NCBI GenBank assembly: GCA_002501535.1
Contig: DLTY01000043.1
Coordinates: 34,113-46,988 of the forward strand
DNA: 12,876 nucleotides
Direction: 5' to 3'
Source: a bacterium UBP7_UBA7824
GTDB lineage: Bacteria > UBP7 > UBA6624
Positions 1 to 6,245 of the stretch are shown here, piece after piece; the first letter of the stretch is position 1; the number at the start of each line of letters is the position of its first letter. The notes beneath the pieces were generated by a model. That model did not search any database. It worked only from the letters and a program-made list of their open reading frames with translations, and was not told where the DNA came from. Position numbers and translations under genes: made by a program.

Positions 1-478
1 GAACCATTGCATCAACTGCTTTTAATCCTGTTTGCAAAGGTTGATGCACTGCCTTTCTTTCCAAAACCCTAGGCGCAATAATTTCCATAGGACGATTAGA
101 AGCACCTATAATTTCGCCTTTTCCATCAATAGGTCTTCCCAAAGCATCTACTACCCTGCCCAACAAAGCTTCCCCGGTTGGTATGTCAAGCTGTCTTTGA
201 GACCTTTTGACCGTATTGCCTTCTTTGATGCCTTTGTAATCATCAAGAATGATGACTCCAACAGAGCCTTCGTTCAAACTTAAAGCAAGACCCCTTTCTC
301 CTCCTGGTTCAAATTCGACCATCTCTCCTGCTTGAACTTTATCCAAACCATACACTTCAGCAATACCATCTCTTACCTGTATAACGGTTCCGACGCTTTC
401 AAGCTTTAATGCATCTTTATGATTATCTAAAGATTTTTTTAAAGCAGATGCAATCTCATCAGTTCTTAATTTACTCAT
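1..478 (-). CDS. atpA: ATP synthase F1 subunit alpha, N-terminal part (partial)
   Basis: This is the alpha subunit of the F1 catalytic head, which forms the alpha3beta3 hexamer and carries the non-catalytic nucleotide sites. Only the first 159 codons are in the window; the 3' end runs off position 1. Visible are the N-terminal helix that contacts subunit delta (MSKLRTDEIASALKK), the beta-barrel crown domain (about residues 26-95, with VGTVIQVRDGIAEVYGL and FEPGGERGLALSL) and the start of the nucleotide-binding domain (LLGRVVDALGRPIDG, then LQTGLKAVDAMV). The Walker A loop lies just beyond the edge. The ATG at 476-478 follows a strong AGGAGG (483-488), and the stop of atpH overlaps this Shine-Dalgarno sequence, so the two genes are probably translationally coupled. 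Identification is secure from these motifs and from the gene order. Confidence 0.97.
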   Translation of the reverse strand, partial: MSKLRTDEIASALKKSLDNHKDALKLESVGTVIQVRDGIAEVYGLDKVQAGEMVEFEPGGERGLALSLNEGSVGVIILDDYKGIKEGNTVKRSQRQLDIPTGEALLGRVVDALGRPIDGKGEIIGASNRPMEIIAPRVLERKAVHQPLQTGLKAVDAMV

Positions 479-486
479 ATTTCCTC

Positions 487-1038
487 CTAATTACTTGCGA
501 GTGATTGTTTAATTTTCTTCAAGGCAGTTTGAACACTCGCGTCAACCATGTATCTTCCCATCCTCAACTTGAATCCCCCAATTAAACCCTTAACCGTTTT
601 TTGTTTCAAAACAACCTTACAGCCAAGTTTTTTTCCAAGATCTTTTTCAAAATTTTCTACTACTTTATTTGAAACTTCTTGACCTAACTCCAAAACACCC
701 CTTTTGATGCCTTGATGTTCATCAACCAATTCCTCATAATGTTCAGCTATCTGATTGAAATAATCAATTTTTCCATTTTTAACAATTATGTTTAAAAATA
801 AAGAAAAATCTTTATCAGTGTTAAGGTTTGTACAAATTGAATCCAAAATACCCTGTTTCTCCTTGGAAGAAACTGAAGGGTGTTGAAAAATCTTCATCAA
901 ATCAGGTTTATCCGTTAGCAAAGCTGAAAACGAATTGAACCATTCTTTTGAGTTGGTTAACCCTTTTTCAGAATCAGACCAAATCCTCCAAGCACCTTTA
1001 GCATAAGCGGATCCAATAGATAGACCTTCAAGTCTCAA
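487..1038 (-). CDS. atpH: ATP synthase F1 subunit delta (TTG start)
   Basis: The delta subunit (OSCP homologue) joins the peripheral stalk (b subunits) to the top of the F1 head. The product has 183 residues, close to the usual 175-185. The N-terminal helical domain begins with the family-typical SAYAKGAWRIW segment, and the C-terminal domain has VLKQKTVKGLIGGFKLRMG followed by the conserved end (VDASVQTALKKIKQSL). The start is TTG at 1036-1038. It puts the expected ten residues before AYAK, and a GGAGGAGG sequence lies 12 nt upstream (1051-1058) inside the end of atpF. No in-frame ATG is available near this point. The gene overlaps atpF by 11 bp and ends 8 bp before atpA. The order B-E-F-H-A is the standard bacterial one. 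Confidence 0.94.
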   Translation of the reverse strand: MRLEGLSIGSAYAKGAWRIWSDSEKGLTNSKEWFNSFSALLTDKPDLMKIFQHPSVSSKEKQGILDSICTNLNTDKDFSLFLNIIVKNGKIDYFNQIAEHYEELVDEHQGIKRGVLELGQEVSNKVVENFEKDLGKKLGCKVVLKQKTVKGLIGGFKLRMGRYMVDASVQTALKKIKQSLASN

Positions 1039-1525
1039 GAGAGCTACTAACCTCCTCCATCAACTTTTCAATTAACTTCTCATCTTCTTTATTCAGTTTT
1101 GAAGTTAAAAACTTTTCACTCACACCAACAATCAGATCAGCAGCATCTTTCTTGATTTCCCTTCTAATCCTCTCCCTCATGTCGTCAATCTCTTTCTGCA
1201 TTTTCTTTTTTGTTTCCTCGGATGCAAGTTCAGCTTTTTCTGTCATCTCCGCAACAATAGCCTCACCTTTACTAATGGCTTCAGAAATCTTTTGATTAAC
1301 CTCTATTTCAAGATTAGACATTCTTTTGTCATAATCTTGTTTCAAAGATTCCATATCTGCACGATTTTTCTCGGCTGCATCTACATCATGCTTGATCTTT
1401 GTTTTTCTTTCTTCAAGAATTTTAGAGATGGGCGAAGCTAAAAATTTAACAAACGCCCACCAAACTAGACCAAAAGCAGCAGCTTCTACAAGAAGCTGCC
1501 CTAATTTGGGCGTGATTAATTCCAT
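1028..1525 (-). CDS. atpF: ATP synthase Fo subunit b
   Basis: Subunit b is the membrane-anchored peripheral stalk that holds F1 against rotation. The product is 165 residues, within the usual 155-175 range. It has one N-terminal membrane helix (about residues 9-30, containing LLVEAAAFGLVWWAFVKFL), then SPISKILEERKTKI, which is typical where the helix leaves the membrane. The rest is a long, charged, heptad-like helix rich in Lys, Glu and Asp (about 35-160), as expected for the right-handed coiled coil of b. The ATG at 1523-1525 lies 4 bp after the atpE stop, with AAGG just upstream. The 3' end overlaps the start of atpH. Only one b-type gene is present here, so b is probably a homodimer unless a b' gene exists elsewhere. 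Confidence 0.95.
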   Translation of the reverse strand: MELITPKLGQLLVEAAAFGLVWWAFVKFLASPISKILEERKTKIKHDVDAAEKNRADMESLKQDYDKRMSNLEIEVNQKISEAISKGEAIVAEMTEKAELASEETKKKMQKEIDDMRERIRREIKKDAADLIVGVSEKFLTSKLNKEDEKLIEKLMEEVSSSLET

Positions 1526-1529
1526 TGCC

Positions 1530-1772
1530 TTAAGACAATTTACCCATTAGCATTATGGCCAAAAGAAGACCGAAAATACCTAGAGCCTCAGGGAAAGCCA
1601 AAGCGATAACTAACTTTCCTCCAATTGAATCAGAAACCTCAGGCTGTCTAGCCATTCCGTCCCAAGCAGCTGAAATAGCCTTGCCTTGACTCATAGCAGC
1701 AGCAGCTGCCGGTACAGCAAAAGCTAAAGCAATAGCCAAAAAATCAATATTTACACCGTCACCAAAAATCAT
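1530..1772 (-). CDS. atpE: ATP synthase Fo subunit c (proteolipid)
   Basis: This is the rotor-ring proteolipid that carries the translocated ion. The product is 80 residues: a two-helix hairpin with the cytoplasmic loop ARQPE (residues 41-45). The ion-binding carboxylate is Glu62 in AFPEALGIFGL. Gln29 matches the Gln of sodium rings, but the Ser, Thr and Tyr that complete the sodium site are Ala63, Leu64 and Phe67. The pattern therefore resembles chloroplast-type proton rings (MEALTIYGL), and I infer H+ coupling. Helix 1 is unusual: where GxGxGxG is expected there is Pro21, then Ala22-Ala26, Met27, Ser28, Gln29, Gly30. The ATG at 1770-1772 has an AGGAGG (1779-1784) six nt upstream, the strongest site in the operon, fitting the high copy number of c. 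Confidence 0.96.
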   Translation of the reverse strand: MIFGDGVNIDFLAIALAFAVPAAAAAMSQGKAISAAWDGMARQPEVSDSIGGKLVIALAFPEALGIFGLLLAIMLMGKLS

Positions 1773-1787
1773 AATTAACCTCCTAAA

Positions 1788-2783
1788 TTAATGTTTATGA
1801 TCATGCTCTTCATCATGATGATGAGAACAAAAGCCTGATATATAAACTGATATCAGGGCTGTAAAAACTATCGCCTGTATAACGGAAGCAAGAATATGCA
1901 ACAAGAGAACAGGCAGTTGTAAAGGTAGTGGAATCCAAATCTTTACAGCTATATCTGCAAGCAAAACAACAAAAACGGCAAGAACAACATCTCCACCATA
2001 TATGTTTCCAAACAACCTCAGTGCAAGGGATATCATTCTTGCAAACTGAGCCACTATTTCCAATGGGAGCAATAAAACAGCACCTATAACCTTGGCTAAA
2101 CCATCTCCAGGTTCAGGCTCTCCCATCCAATGATCGATAATATGTTTTAAACCAGATTCTTTAAGTCCAATTACCAAGCTTGCAATTACACCAACAACAC
2201 CAAAAGCCAATGTCGTATTTATATTTGCTGTTGGAGAATGGAAACCTGGGATGATGCCCCATAAATTCAAAGAAAGTATGAAAGTAAAATATGCTCCAAG
2301 CAAGCCAAAATATTTTGTAGCAACATATTCACCACCAAAACTTGCAAAGAAATTCCTTAGACCATCAACCCAGATTTCGGCAAAAGCTTGTGCCTTTCCA
2401 GGCAAAAACTCAATTTTTCTAGTTCCTTTTTTGAATAAAGCAATCAAGATACCGCTAACAATAAATGTATTAAAAGCCATTGTCATACTGATTTCACCCA
2501 TTGGATCTGAACCAGGGCCAGAACATTTCCAAAAAGCTGGCATCCATGGCTGCTCTTCCACATAAGTGTGGACGGTTCCCCCTTTTGGACCAATACCTTT
2601 CCAGTTAAAAATATTTAGCAATTCATATTCTGGATGAGCGCATGCGCTGTGATGATGATCGCCGTGGTGGTCATCGCCGTGGTGGTCATCGTGATGATGC
2701 TCATCGCCGTGGTGGTCATCGTGATGATGCTCATCGCCGTGGTGGTGATCTTGATCTTCGGGTTTGAATTCAAAAATAGTCAT
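1788..2783 (-). CDS. atpB: ATP synthase Fo subunit a with His-rich termini
   Basis: Subunit a is the membrane stator that forms the two ion half-channels beside the c ring. At 331 residues it is longer than many (about 240-280). The essential arginine is Arg256 in SLALRLFGNIYGGD, and the last helix keeps Gln303 in VIQAIVFTALISVYISG. Hydrophobic helices lie at about 98-118, 157-180, 189-207, 231-247, 250-280 and 285-317. Residues 13-45 hold 18 His mixed with Asp, Glu and Gly, encoded by tandem DNA repeats, and the C-terminus adds six His (321-331). These tails look able to bind metal ions, but that is inference. The ATG at 2781-2783 has no visible Shine-Dalgarno, only an eight-T run just before it. 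An internal start after the repeats is possible but no better supported. Confidence 0.94.
   Translation of the reverse strand: MTIFEFKPEDQDHHHGDEHHHDDHHGDEHHHDDHHGDDHHGDHHHSACAHPEYELLNIFNWKGIGPKGGTVHTYVEEQPWMPAFWKCSGPGSDPMGEISMTMAFNTFIVSGILIALFKKGTRKIEFLPGKAQAFAEIWVDGLRNFFASFGGEYVATKYFGLLGAYFTFILSLNLWGIIPGFHSPTANINTTLAFGVVGVIASLVIGLKESGLKHIIDHWMGEPEPGDGLAKVIGAVLLLPLEIVAQFARMISLALRLFGNIYGGDVVLAVFVVLLADIAVKIWIPLPLQLPVLLLHILASVIQAIVFTALISVYISGFCSHHHDEEHDHKH
2649..2750 (-). repeat. 30-bp tandem repeat coding for His/Asp-rich segment of AtpB
   Basis: Positions 2671-2700 and 2701-2730 are identical 30-bp units (plus strand begins TCATCGCCGTGGTGGTCATC and ends GTGATGATGC). A third, partial copy follows at 2731-2750, and a shortened copy lies at 2651-2670. 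Each unit encodes ten residues, HHHDDHHGDE or nearly so, on the minus strand. Sequence identity at DNA level, not only at protein level, points to recent slippage or unequal exchange. There are no spacers, so it is not a CRISPR array. Confidence 0.95.
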
Positions 2784-2856
2784 AAAAAAAATCGGATTAA
2801 AAACTTATATACCTAAGTTGAAAATCATAAATCGATATATTAAAAAATTAACTAAA
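2784..2856 (-). promoter_or_regulatory. AT-rich leader before atpB; weak promoter candidate
   Basis: This is the only non-coding gap inside the ATP synthase operon, 73 bp between atpI and atpB. It is almost entirely A and T. Read on the minus strand it holds a TATATAAG segment (2804-2811) that could serve as a -10 box, but no good -35 box at 16-18 bp. It ends in eight T residues directly before the ATG. No Shine-Dalgarno is visible within 20 nt. It could be an internal promoter or an S1-dependent U-rich initiation region. No G/C hairpin is present. Confidence 0.3.
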
Positions 2857-3171
2857 TTAATTCGTTTTTTTAGGCTTTTTTACCATTTTTACCAATCCAA
2901 AAATAGAACCAATGATAAAAAAAAGAAAAGAGTCCTTTTGGACAATTAAATTTTTATAAAATATCATCAAAAAAGCTGCAAGAAAAAAATGCAAAAATGA
3001 TATTGTCCTCAAAAGCTTTTGGTTAATGTTTTTGATATTATTTTTAACAAAAAAACTTACAGGGACCCATGAATAAAAAATCAAAAAACCCAATAAACCA
3101 GAAAATATTTTTGGTCTATAAAGATCCAATAATGAATCTTGAGTAACGGTTTCAAAAAAAAGAATTTCCAT
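2857..3171 (-). CDS. atpI: AtpI-like small membrane protein
   Basis: A 104-residue, very hydrophobic protein with about three membrane helices (near 22-41, 57-74 and 80-96) and a basic C-terminal end (KMVKKPKKTN). I do not see a diagnostic motif. The assignment rests on position and topology: in many bacteria a poorly conserved ATP synthase protein I lies directly before atpB, after atpZ where that gene is present, and is thought to help c-ring assembly or cation supply. The ATG at 3169-3171 is 3 bp after the stop of the preceding gene and lacks a clear Shine-Dalgarno, so translation probably reinitiates from atpZ. The coding strand is rich in T runs. The gene is real by its position and membrane-protein composition; the name is moderately supported. 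Confidence 0.6.
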   Translation of the reverse strand: MEILFFETVTQDSLLDLYRPKIFSGLLGFLIFYSWVPVSFFVKNNIKNINQKLLRTISFLHFFLAAFLMIFYKNLIVQKDSFLFFIIGSIFGLVKMVKKPKKTN

Positions 3172-3174
3172 GAA

Positions 3175-3402
3175 TCAAGAATTCAATCTTTTATGCACTT
3201 TTAAAACTAGCCTGCATGCCGCTCCTAATCCAATTAAAAAACCGATCAGCGTCCCCAAAGGCTCAGAATCATTATTCTTATCGTACATTTGACCAAAATA
3301 TAATCCGATCCCAACAGCTACTGCGATTGACCATCCAAGGCTTGAATCTTCAATTACTTGTGAATACTTACCAGCTTTTCTAATTACTGATTTCTCCACC
3401 AA
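3175..3402 (-). CDS. atpZ: AtpZ/AtpI family protein (F1Fo-associated)
   Basis: A 75-residue protein with two membrane helices (about 22-38 and 47-66) joined by a short acidic loop. The pattern GWSIAVAVGIGLYFGQMYDK, followed by PLGTLIGFLIGLGAACRLV, is typical of the AtpZ/AtpI family, in which glycine-rich helices precede a D-x-x loop and a basic tail. In some bacteria the family acts with AtpI as a small Mg/Ca channel or assembly factor for the ATP synthase. The start is TTG at 3400-3402, with GAGGA nine nt upstream. The next codon is GTG and could be used instead. The gene overlaps the sugar-enzyme gene by 19 bp and runs straight into the atpI-like gene. Its place at the head of the atp genes agrees with this role. 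Confidence 0.8.
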   Translation of the reverse strand: MVEKSVIRKAGKYSQVIEDSSLGWSIAVAVGIGLYFGQMYDKNNDSEPLGTLIGFLIGLGAACRLVLKVHKRLNS

Positions 3403-4328
3403 TTAAGCAAATCCTCTAGAGTTTGATCTAAAGATATTTTAGGTTCCCAGGATGTTTGATTTTTAAATTTACTGCAATCACCAAGCAATAAAGGTACATC
3501 ACTTGGCCTATCTAAATCTGGGTCCTTTATCACTTCAGGCTTAATGGAAGATAAATCAATTAACTTTTCCAATAATGTAGAAATGGAAATTGCAGTTCCG
3601 GTGCATATGTTATAAACTTCACCTGGCTTGCCTTTCTCAACAGCCACTTTATATGCAGAAACCACATCCCTTACGTCCGTAAAATCTCTTTCGGCATCAA
3701 GGTTTCCAACCTTTATAACAGCTGGAGCTCCCCTTTCGATATTTACAATCTGTCGTGCAAATGCGCTAGCAACAAACTCTTCGCCTCGTCTTGGTCCAGT
3801 GTGATTAAAAGCTCTTGTCCTGATGATTTTCATACCATAAGATTGATAATACTGGTAACCTAGAAAATCCTGGGCAACCTTACTTACAGCATAAGGGGAA
3901 AGCGGCCTTAAAGGATTGTCTTCTTTTATGGGAGTTTCATTTGGATGAACAAGACCATACTCTTCCGAGGAGCATGCAATCTGTATGGTTGGAGAAAGCG
4001 ATAAATCACGAACAGCTTCAAAAAGATTAACCTGTCCGGTAATGTTGGTATTGATAGTGTCTGCAGGTGCTCTCCAAGAGGTTGGAACAAATGATTGAGC
4101 AGCAAGATGAAAAATCCAGTCTGGCTTGGCTTCTCTCAATATTGTTCTTAAACTTGTTGAATCCTGCAGGTCTCCTTCAACAAGATTGATTGAATCCTGA
4201 ATTGAATTCAAATGATGCAATGGAGATCTTCGTCTTATAAGTCCAAAAACTTCAACTTGTTCATTTAGCAAAAATTCTGCTAGATGACTTCCCGCAAAAC
4301 CACTAATACCTGTTATTAAAGCCTTCAT
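3384..4328 (-). CDS. NAD(P)-dependent sugar dehydratase/reductase, GMD/RMD family
   Basis: An extended short-chain dehydrogenase of 314 residues acting on a nucleotide sugar in the cytoplasm. The Rossmann fold starts with TGISGFAGSHLAEFL (residues 6-20). The catalytic region has CSSEEYG (119-125) and the YxxxK pair Tyr146/Lys150 in SPYAVSK. Further signatures are AFNHTGPRRGEEFV, GNLDAERDFTDVRDVV, GEVYNICTGTAISI and the C-terminal SDVPLLLGDCSKF. HTGP and the RDFTDVRD block recall GDP-6-deoxy-D-mannose reductase, whereas RRGE recalls GDP-mannose 4,6-dehydratase, and the length suits the reductase side. The product would supply a deoxy sugar such as D-rhamnose for surface glycans. The ATG overlaps the enolase stop by one base (TAATG), with AGGAG 13 nt upstream. 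No other sugar genes are adjacent, so the substrate stays open. Confidence 0.85.
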   Translation of the reverse strand: MKALITGISGFAGSHLAEFLLNEQVEVFGLIRRRSPLHHLNSIQDSINLVEGDLQDSTSLRTILREAKPDWIFHLAAQSFVPTSWRAPADTINTNITGQVNLFEAVRDLSLSPTIQIACSSEEYGLVHPNETPIKEDNPLRPLSPYAVSKVAQDFLGYQYYQSYGMKIIRTRAFNHTGPRRGEEFVASAFARQIVNIERGAPAVIKVGNLDAERDFTDVRDVVSAYKVAVEKGKPGEVYNICTGTAISISTLLEKLIDLSSIKPEVIKDPDLDRPSDVPLLLGDCSKFKNQTSWEPKISLDQTLEDLLNWWRNQ

Positions 4329-5602
4329 TATCTAAATCTTACTCCTATATTCTTAAATTTCAAATCCTTATAGTCCGAAGCAATGGCGATTAGTCTGTTA
4401 TATTTTGATGTTCTTTCTCCCCTTGCAGGTGCACCTGTTTTAATGAATCGAGAACCTGTTCCAACCGCAAGATCTGCAATAAAATCATCTTCAGTTTCGC
4501 CGGATCTATGGCTTACTGACCAATCCCAACCTGCTAATCTAACTTTCTTTATCGCGTCAATAGTTTCAGTAACCGTGCCAACTTGATTCAATTTAACGAG
4601 TAAAGTGTTACATAGGTTGTTTTCTATAGCATGATTAATTTTTGCTACCTGCGTTACAAGCAAATCATCTCCAATAATATTAATTTTTTTTCCTAATTTT
4701 TCATTTAATGATGACCATGCTTCATCGTGTGATTCATCCATTCCATCCTCTATCGACACTATAGGGTATCTGTAAGCCCAATCAACATAAACATCAACTA
4801 AATCTTTAAAAGTGACTGATGAACCTTCCCATTGATAATAATCATTTTTAAACAATTCTGAACTTGCAACATCTAAAGCCAAAAACACATCCTTACCAAG
4901 ACTGTATCTTGAATTAGAAATTGATTCATTAAGTAAATCTAATGCTGCTAAATTATTTTTTAAATCAGGAGCAAAACCACCTTCATCACCTAATGATGTT
5001 GACATTTGCTTATTGTTGATTGTAGATTTTAATTCATGGTATATCTCAACACCTGCTCTAAGAGAATTCAAAAAATCTCCAGCCAACCAAGGAACAATCA
5101 TGAATTCTTGGACATCTAAGTTGTTATTTGCATGAACTCCCCCATTCAAAACATTCATGGTTGGTATAGGTAAAGATGGTTTGGATTCACTTAAGCAAGA
5201 TATCCATTGAAAGAGTTCTTGATTTTCAGCCACAGCGCCAGCTCTACAAACTGCCATAGATAATGGCAATAAACAATTAGCACCAAGTTTTGATTTTTGG
5301 GCTGTGCCATCTAGCTGAAGAAGAATTTTGTCTACCTTGTCCTGTTTTCTTGGATCAATATTTAAAATTTCAGGAATAACATTTTTATTAAGATCATTCA
5401 GAACATCGCTTACGCCTTTTCCGCACCAAGAAGAACCTCCGTCCCTACGCTCTAAAGCTTCATACGCTCCTGTAGATGCTCCAGAGGGGGCGTTAGAGCC
5501 AACAGTAATTCCATTATCTAATGTCAAATCTACCCGCACAGAAGGAAAACCTCTACTATCTAAAATCAATCTTGCCTTATAGCTTTTTATTTTATTGACC
5601 AT
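4328..5602 (-). CDS. eno: Enolase (phosphopyruvate hydratase)
   Basis: Converts 2-phosphoglycerate to phosphoenolpyruvate in glycolysis, in the cytoplasm, with two Mg ions. The product is 424 residues, slightly shorter than the usual 430 or so. The substrate loop SGASTGAYEALERRDGG (40-56) is intact. Active-site residues are in place: His158 in GGVHANNN, Glu166, Glu207 in LGDEGGFAPD, metal ligands Asp244, Glu285 (SIEDGMDES) and Asp312 (GDDLLVTQ), and Lys337 (VKLNQVGTVTET), followed by SHRSGETEDDFIADLAVG. The ATG at 5600-5602 is supported by AGAGGTG about 10 nt upstream, which lies inside the overlapping end of the upstream lipoprotein gene (16-bp overlap). A housekeeping glycolytic gene between an envelope module and the atp genes suggests a merged energy-metabolism transcript, but this is inference. 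Confidence 0.98.
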   Translation of the reverse strand: MVNKIKSYKARLILDSRGFPSVRVDLTLDNGITVGSNAPSGASTGAYEALERRDGGSSWCGKGVSDVLNDLNKNVIPEILNIDPRKQDKVDKILLQLDGTAQKSKLGANCLLPLSMAVCRAGAVAENQELFQWISCLSESKPSLPIPTMNVLNGGVHANNNLDVQEFMIVPWLAGDFLNSLRAGVEIYHELKSTINNKQMSTSLGDEGGFAPDLKNNLAALDLLNESISNSRYSLGKDVFLALDVASSELFKNDYYQWEGSSVTFKDLVDVYVDWAYRYPIVSIEDGMDESHDEAWSSLNEKLGKKINIIGDDLLVTQVAKINHAIENNLCNTLLVKLNQVGTVTETIDAIKKVRLAGWDWSVSHRSGETEDDFIADLAVGTGSRFIKTGAPARGERTSKYNRLIAIASDYKDLKFKNIGVRFR

Positions 5603-6231
5603 TTTATTTTTACACCTCTTGAAATTGCCTCAATTGCTTTTTCTTTATACATGGGATTTGATGCTTTGTGTTGTATTAAGGCACTACGACAATATTGATA
5701 TGCATAAGTTTCTGGAATCTTCTCAGGAGAAGAAACTTTGGTTCCTTTCGCCCATTCACTCCACATAAAATCAAGAACCTCTTTATTGTTATCACACCAT
5801 CTTTTAATTTCAACATCATTTACACCGAGGTAAAGGTCCATAATATTCTCATAGGTAATTTTTCTTTGAAAGTGAATCACTATATCTGGCCAAGAAAAAT
5901 TATTCCTGCTTAAAAAAGAAATCAATTCAGCGTTATCGTTAAAATTCAAATTAGCCCAATTGATAGCTGCTGATTCAGAAACACTATAACCAGTTTGAAT
6001 ATTTCTTAAAAAAGCTTCTCTAAGAGTAAGGTTTTCTATAAAAAAATATTCAATAAGATTTTGAAATTCCTGGTCGCCAGCATTGTTTTCCTTCAGTAGG
6101 GCAAAATCAGGCCGTCTAGAAATTTCTGATTGAGTAAAAGCTTGATCGTTTATACTGAATAGATGATTACTTTCCTTATGTGCACAATTTGAAAGCAATA
6201 GACAAAATGCTATCAGGTTGTAAATCTTCAA
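5587..6231 (-). CDS. Putative lipoprotein with SurA-like N/C core, no PPIase (TTG start)
   Basis: A 214-residue exported protein. The N-terminus is a short signal with a possible lipobox LLLSNC (Cys16; Asn just before Cys is unusual). The mature part begins FSINDQAFTQSEI (25-37), which resembles the first strand and helix of SurA/PrsA-type chaperones (VNGxxITxxEL). Later, LGVNDVEIKRWCDNNKEVLDF (135-155) resembles the segment before the parvulin domain (VTDAEIKAYYDxNKxxF), and QYCRSALIQHKA resembles the closing helix. No parvulin PPIase domain fits in between. I infer a periplasmic chaperone-like lipoprotein; homology needs a profile search. The start is TTG at 6229-6231, because no ATG occurs until well past the signal. 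Only a weak AAGAAA lies upstream. The gene follows the third HtrA-like gene by 14 bp and overlaps eno by 16 bp. Confidence 0.75.
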   Translation of the reverse strand: MKIYNLIAFCLLLSNCAHKESNHLFSINDQAFTQSEISRRPDFALLKENNAGDQEFQNLIEYFFIENLTLREAFLRNIQTGYSVSESAAINWANLNFNDNAELISFLSRNNFSWPDIVIHFQRKITYENIMDLYLGVNDVEIKRWCDNNKEVLDFMWSEWAKGTKVSSPEKIPETYAYQYCRSALIQHKASNPMYKEKAIEAISRGVKIKWSIK

Positions 6232-6245
6232 AACAAAATTTCTTG

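Noticed and set aside
1530..1772. Sodium-coupled c subunit because of Gln29
   Set aside because: The Ser, Thr and Tyr that complete the sodium site are Ala63, Leu64 and Phe67, and the EAL pattern matches proton-type rings.
2651..2750. Direct repeats as a CRISPR array
   Set aside because: The units are contiguous with no unique spacers, and they read through as part of the atpB protein.
2634..2816. Plus-strand open frame rich in Val, Ile and Met (60 codons) over the atpB repeat
   Set aside because: It is the antisense reading of the His/Asp repeat. The repetitive VVVIVMMLIA pattern comes only from the complement of CAC/CAT/GAT codons.
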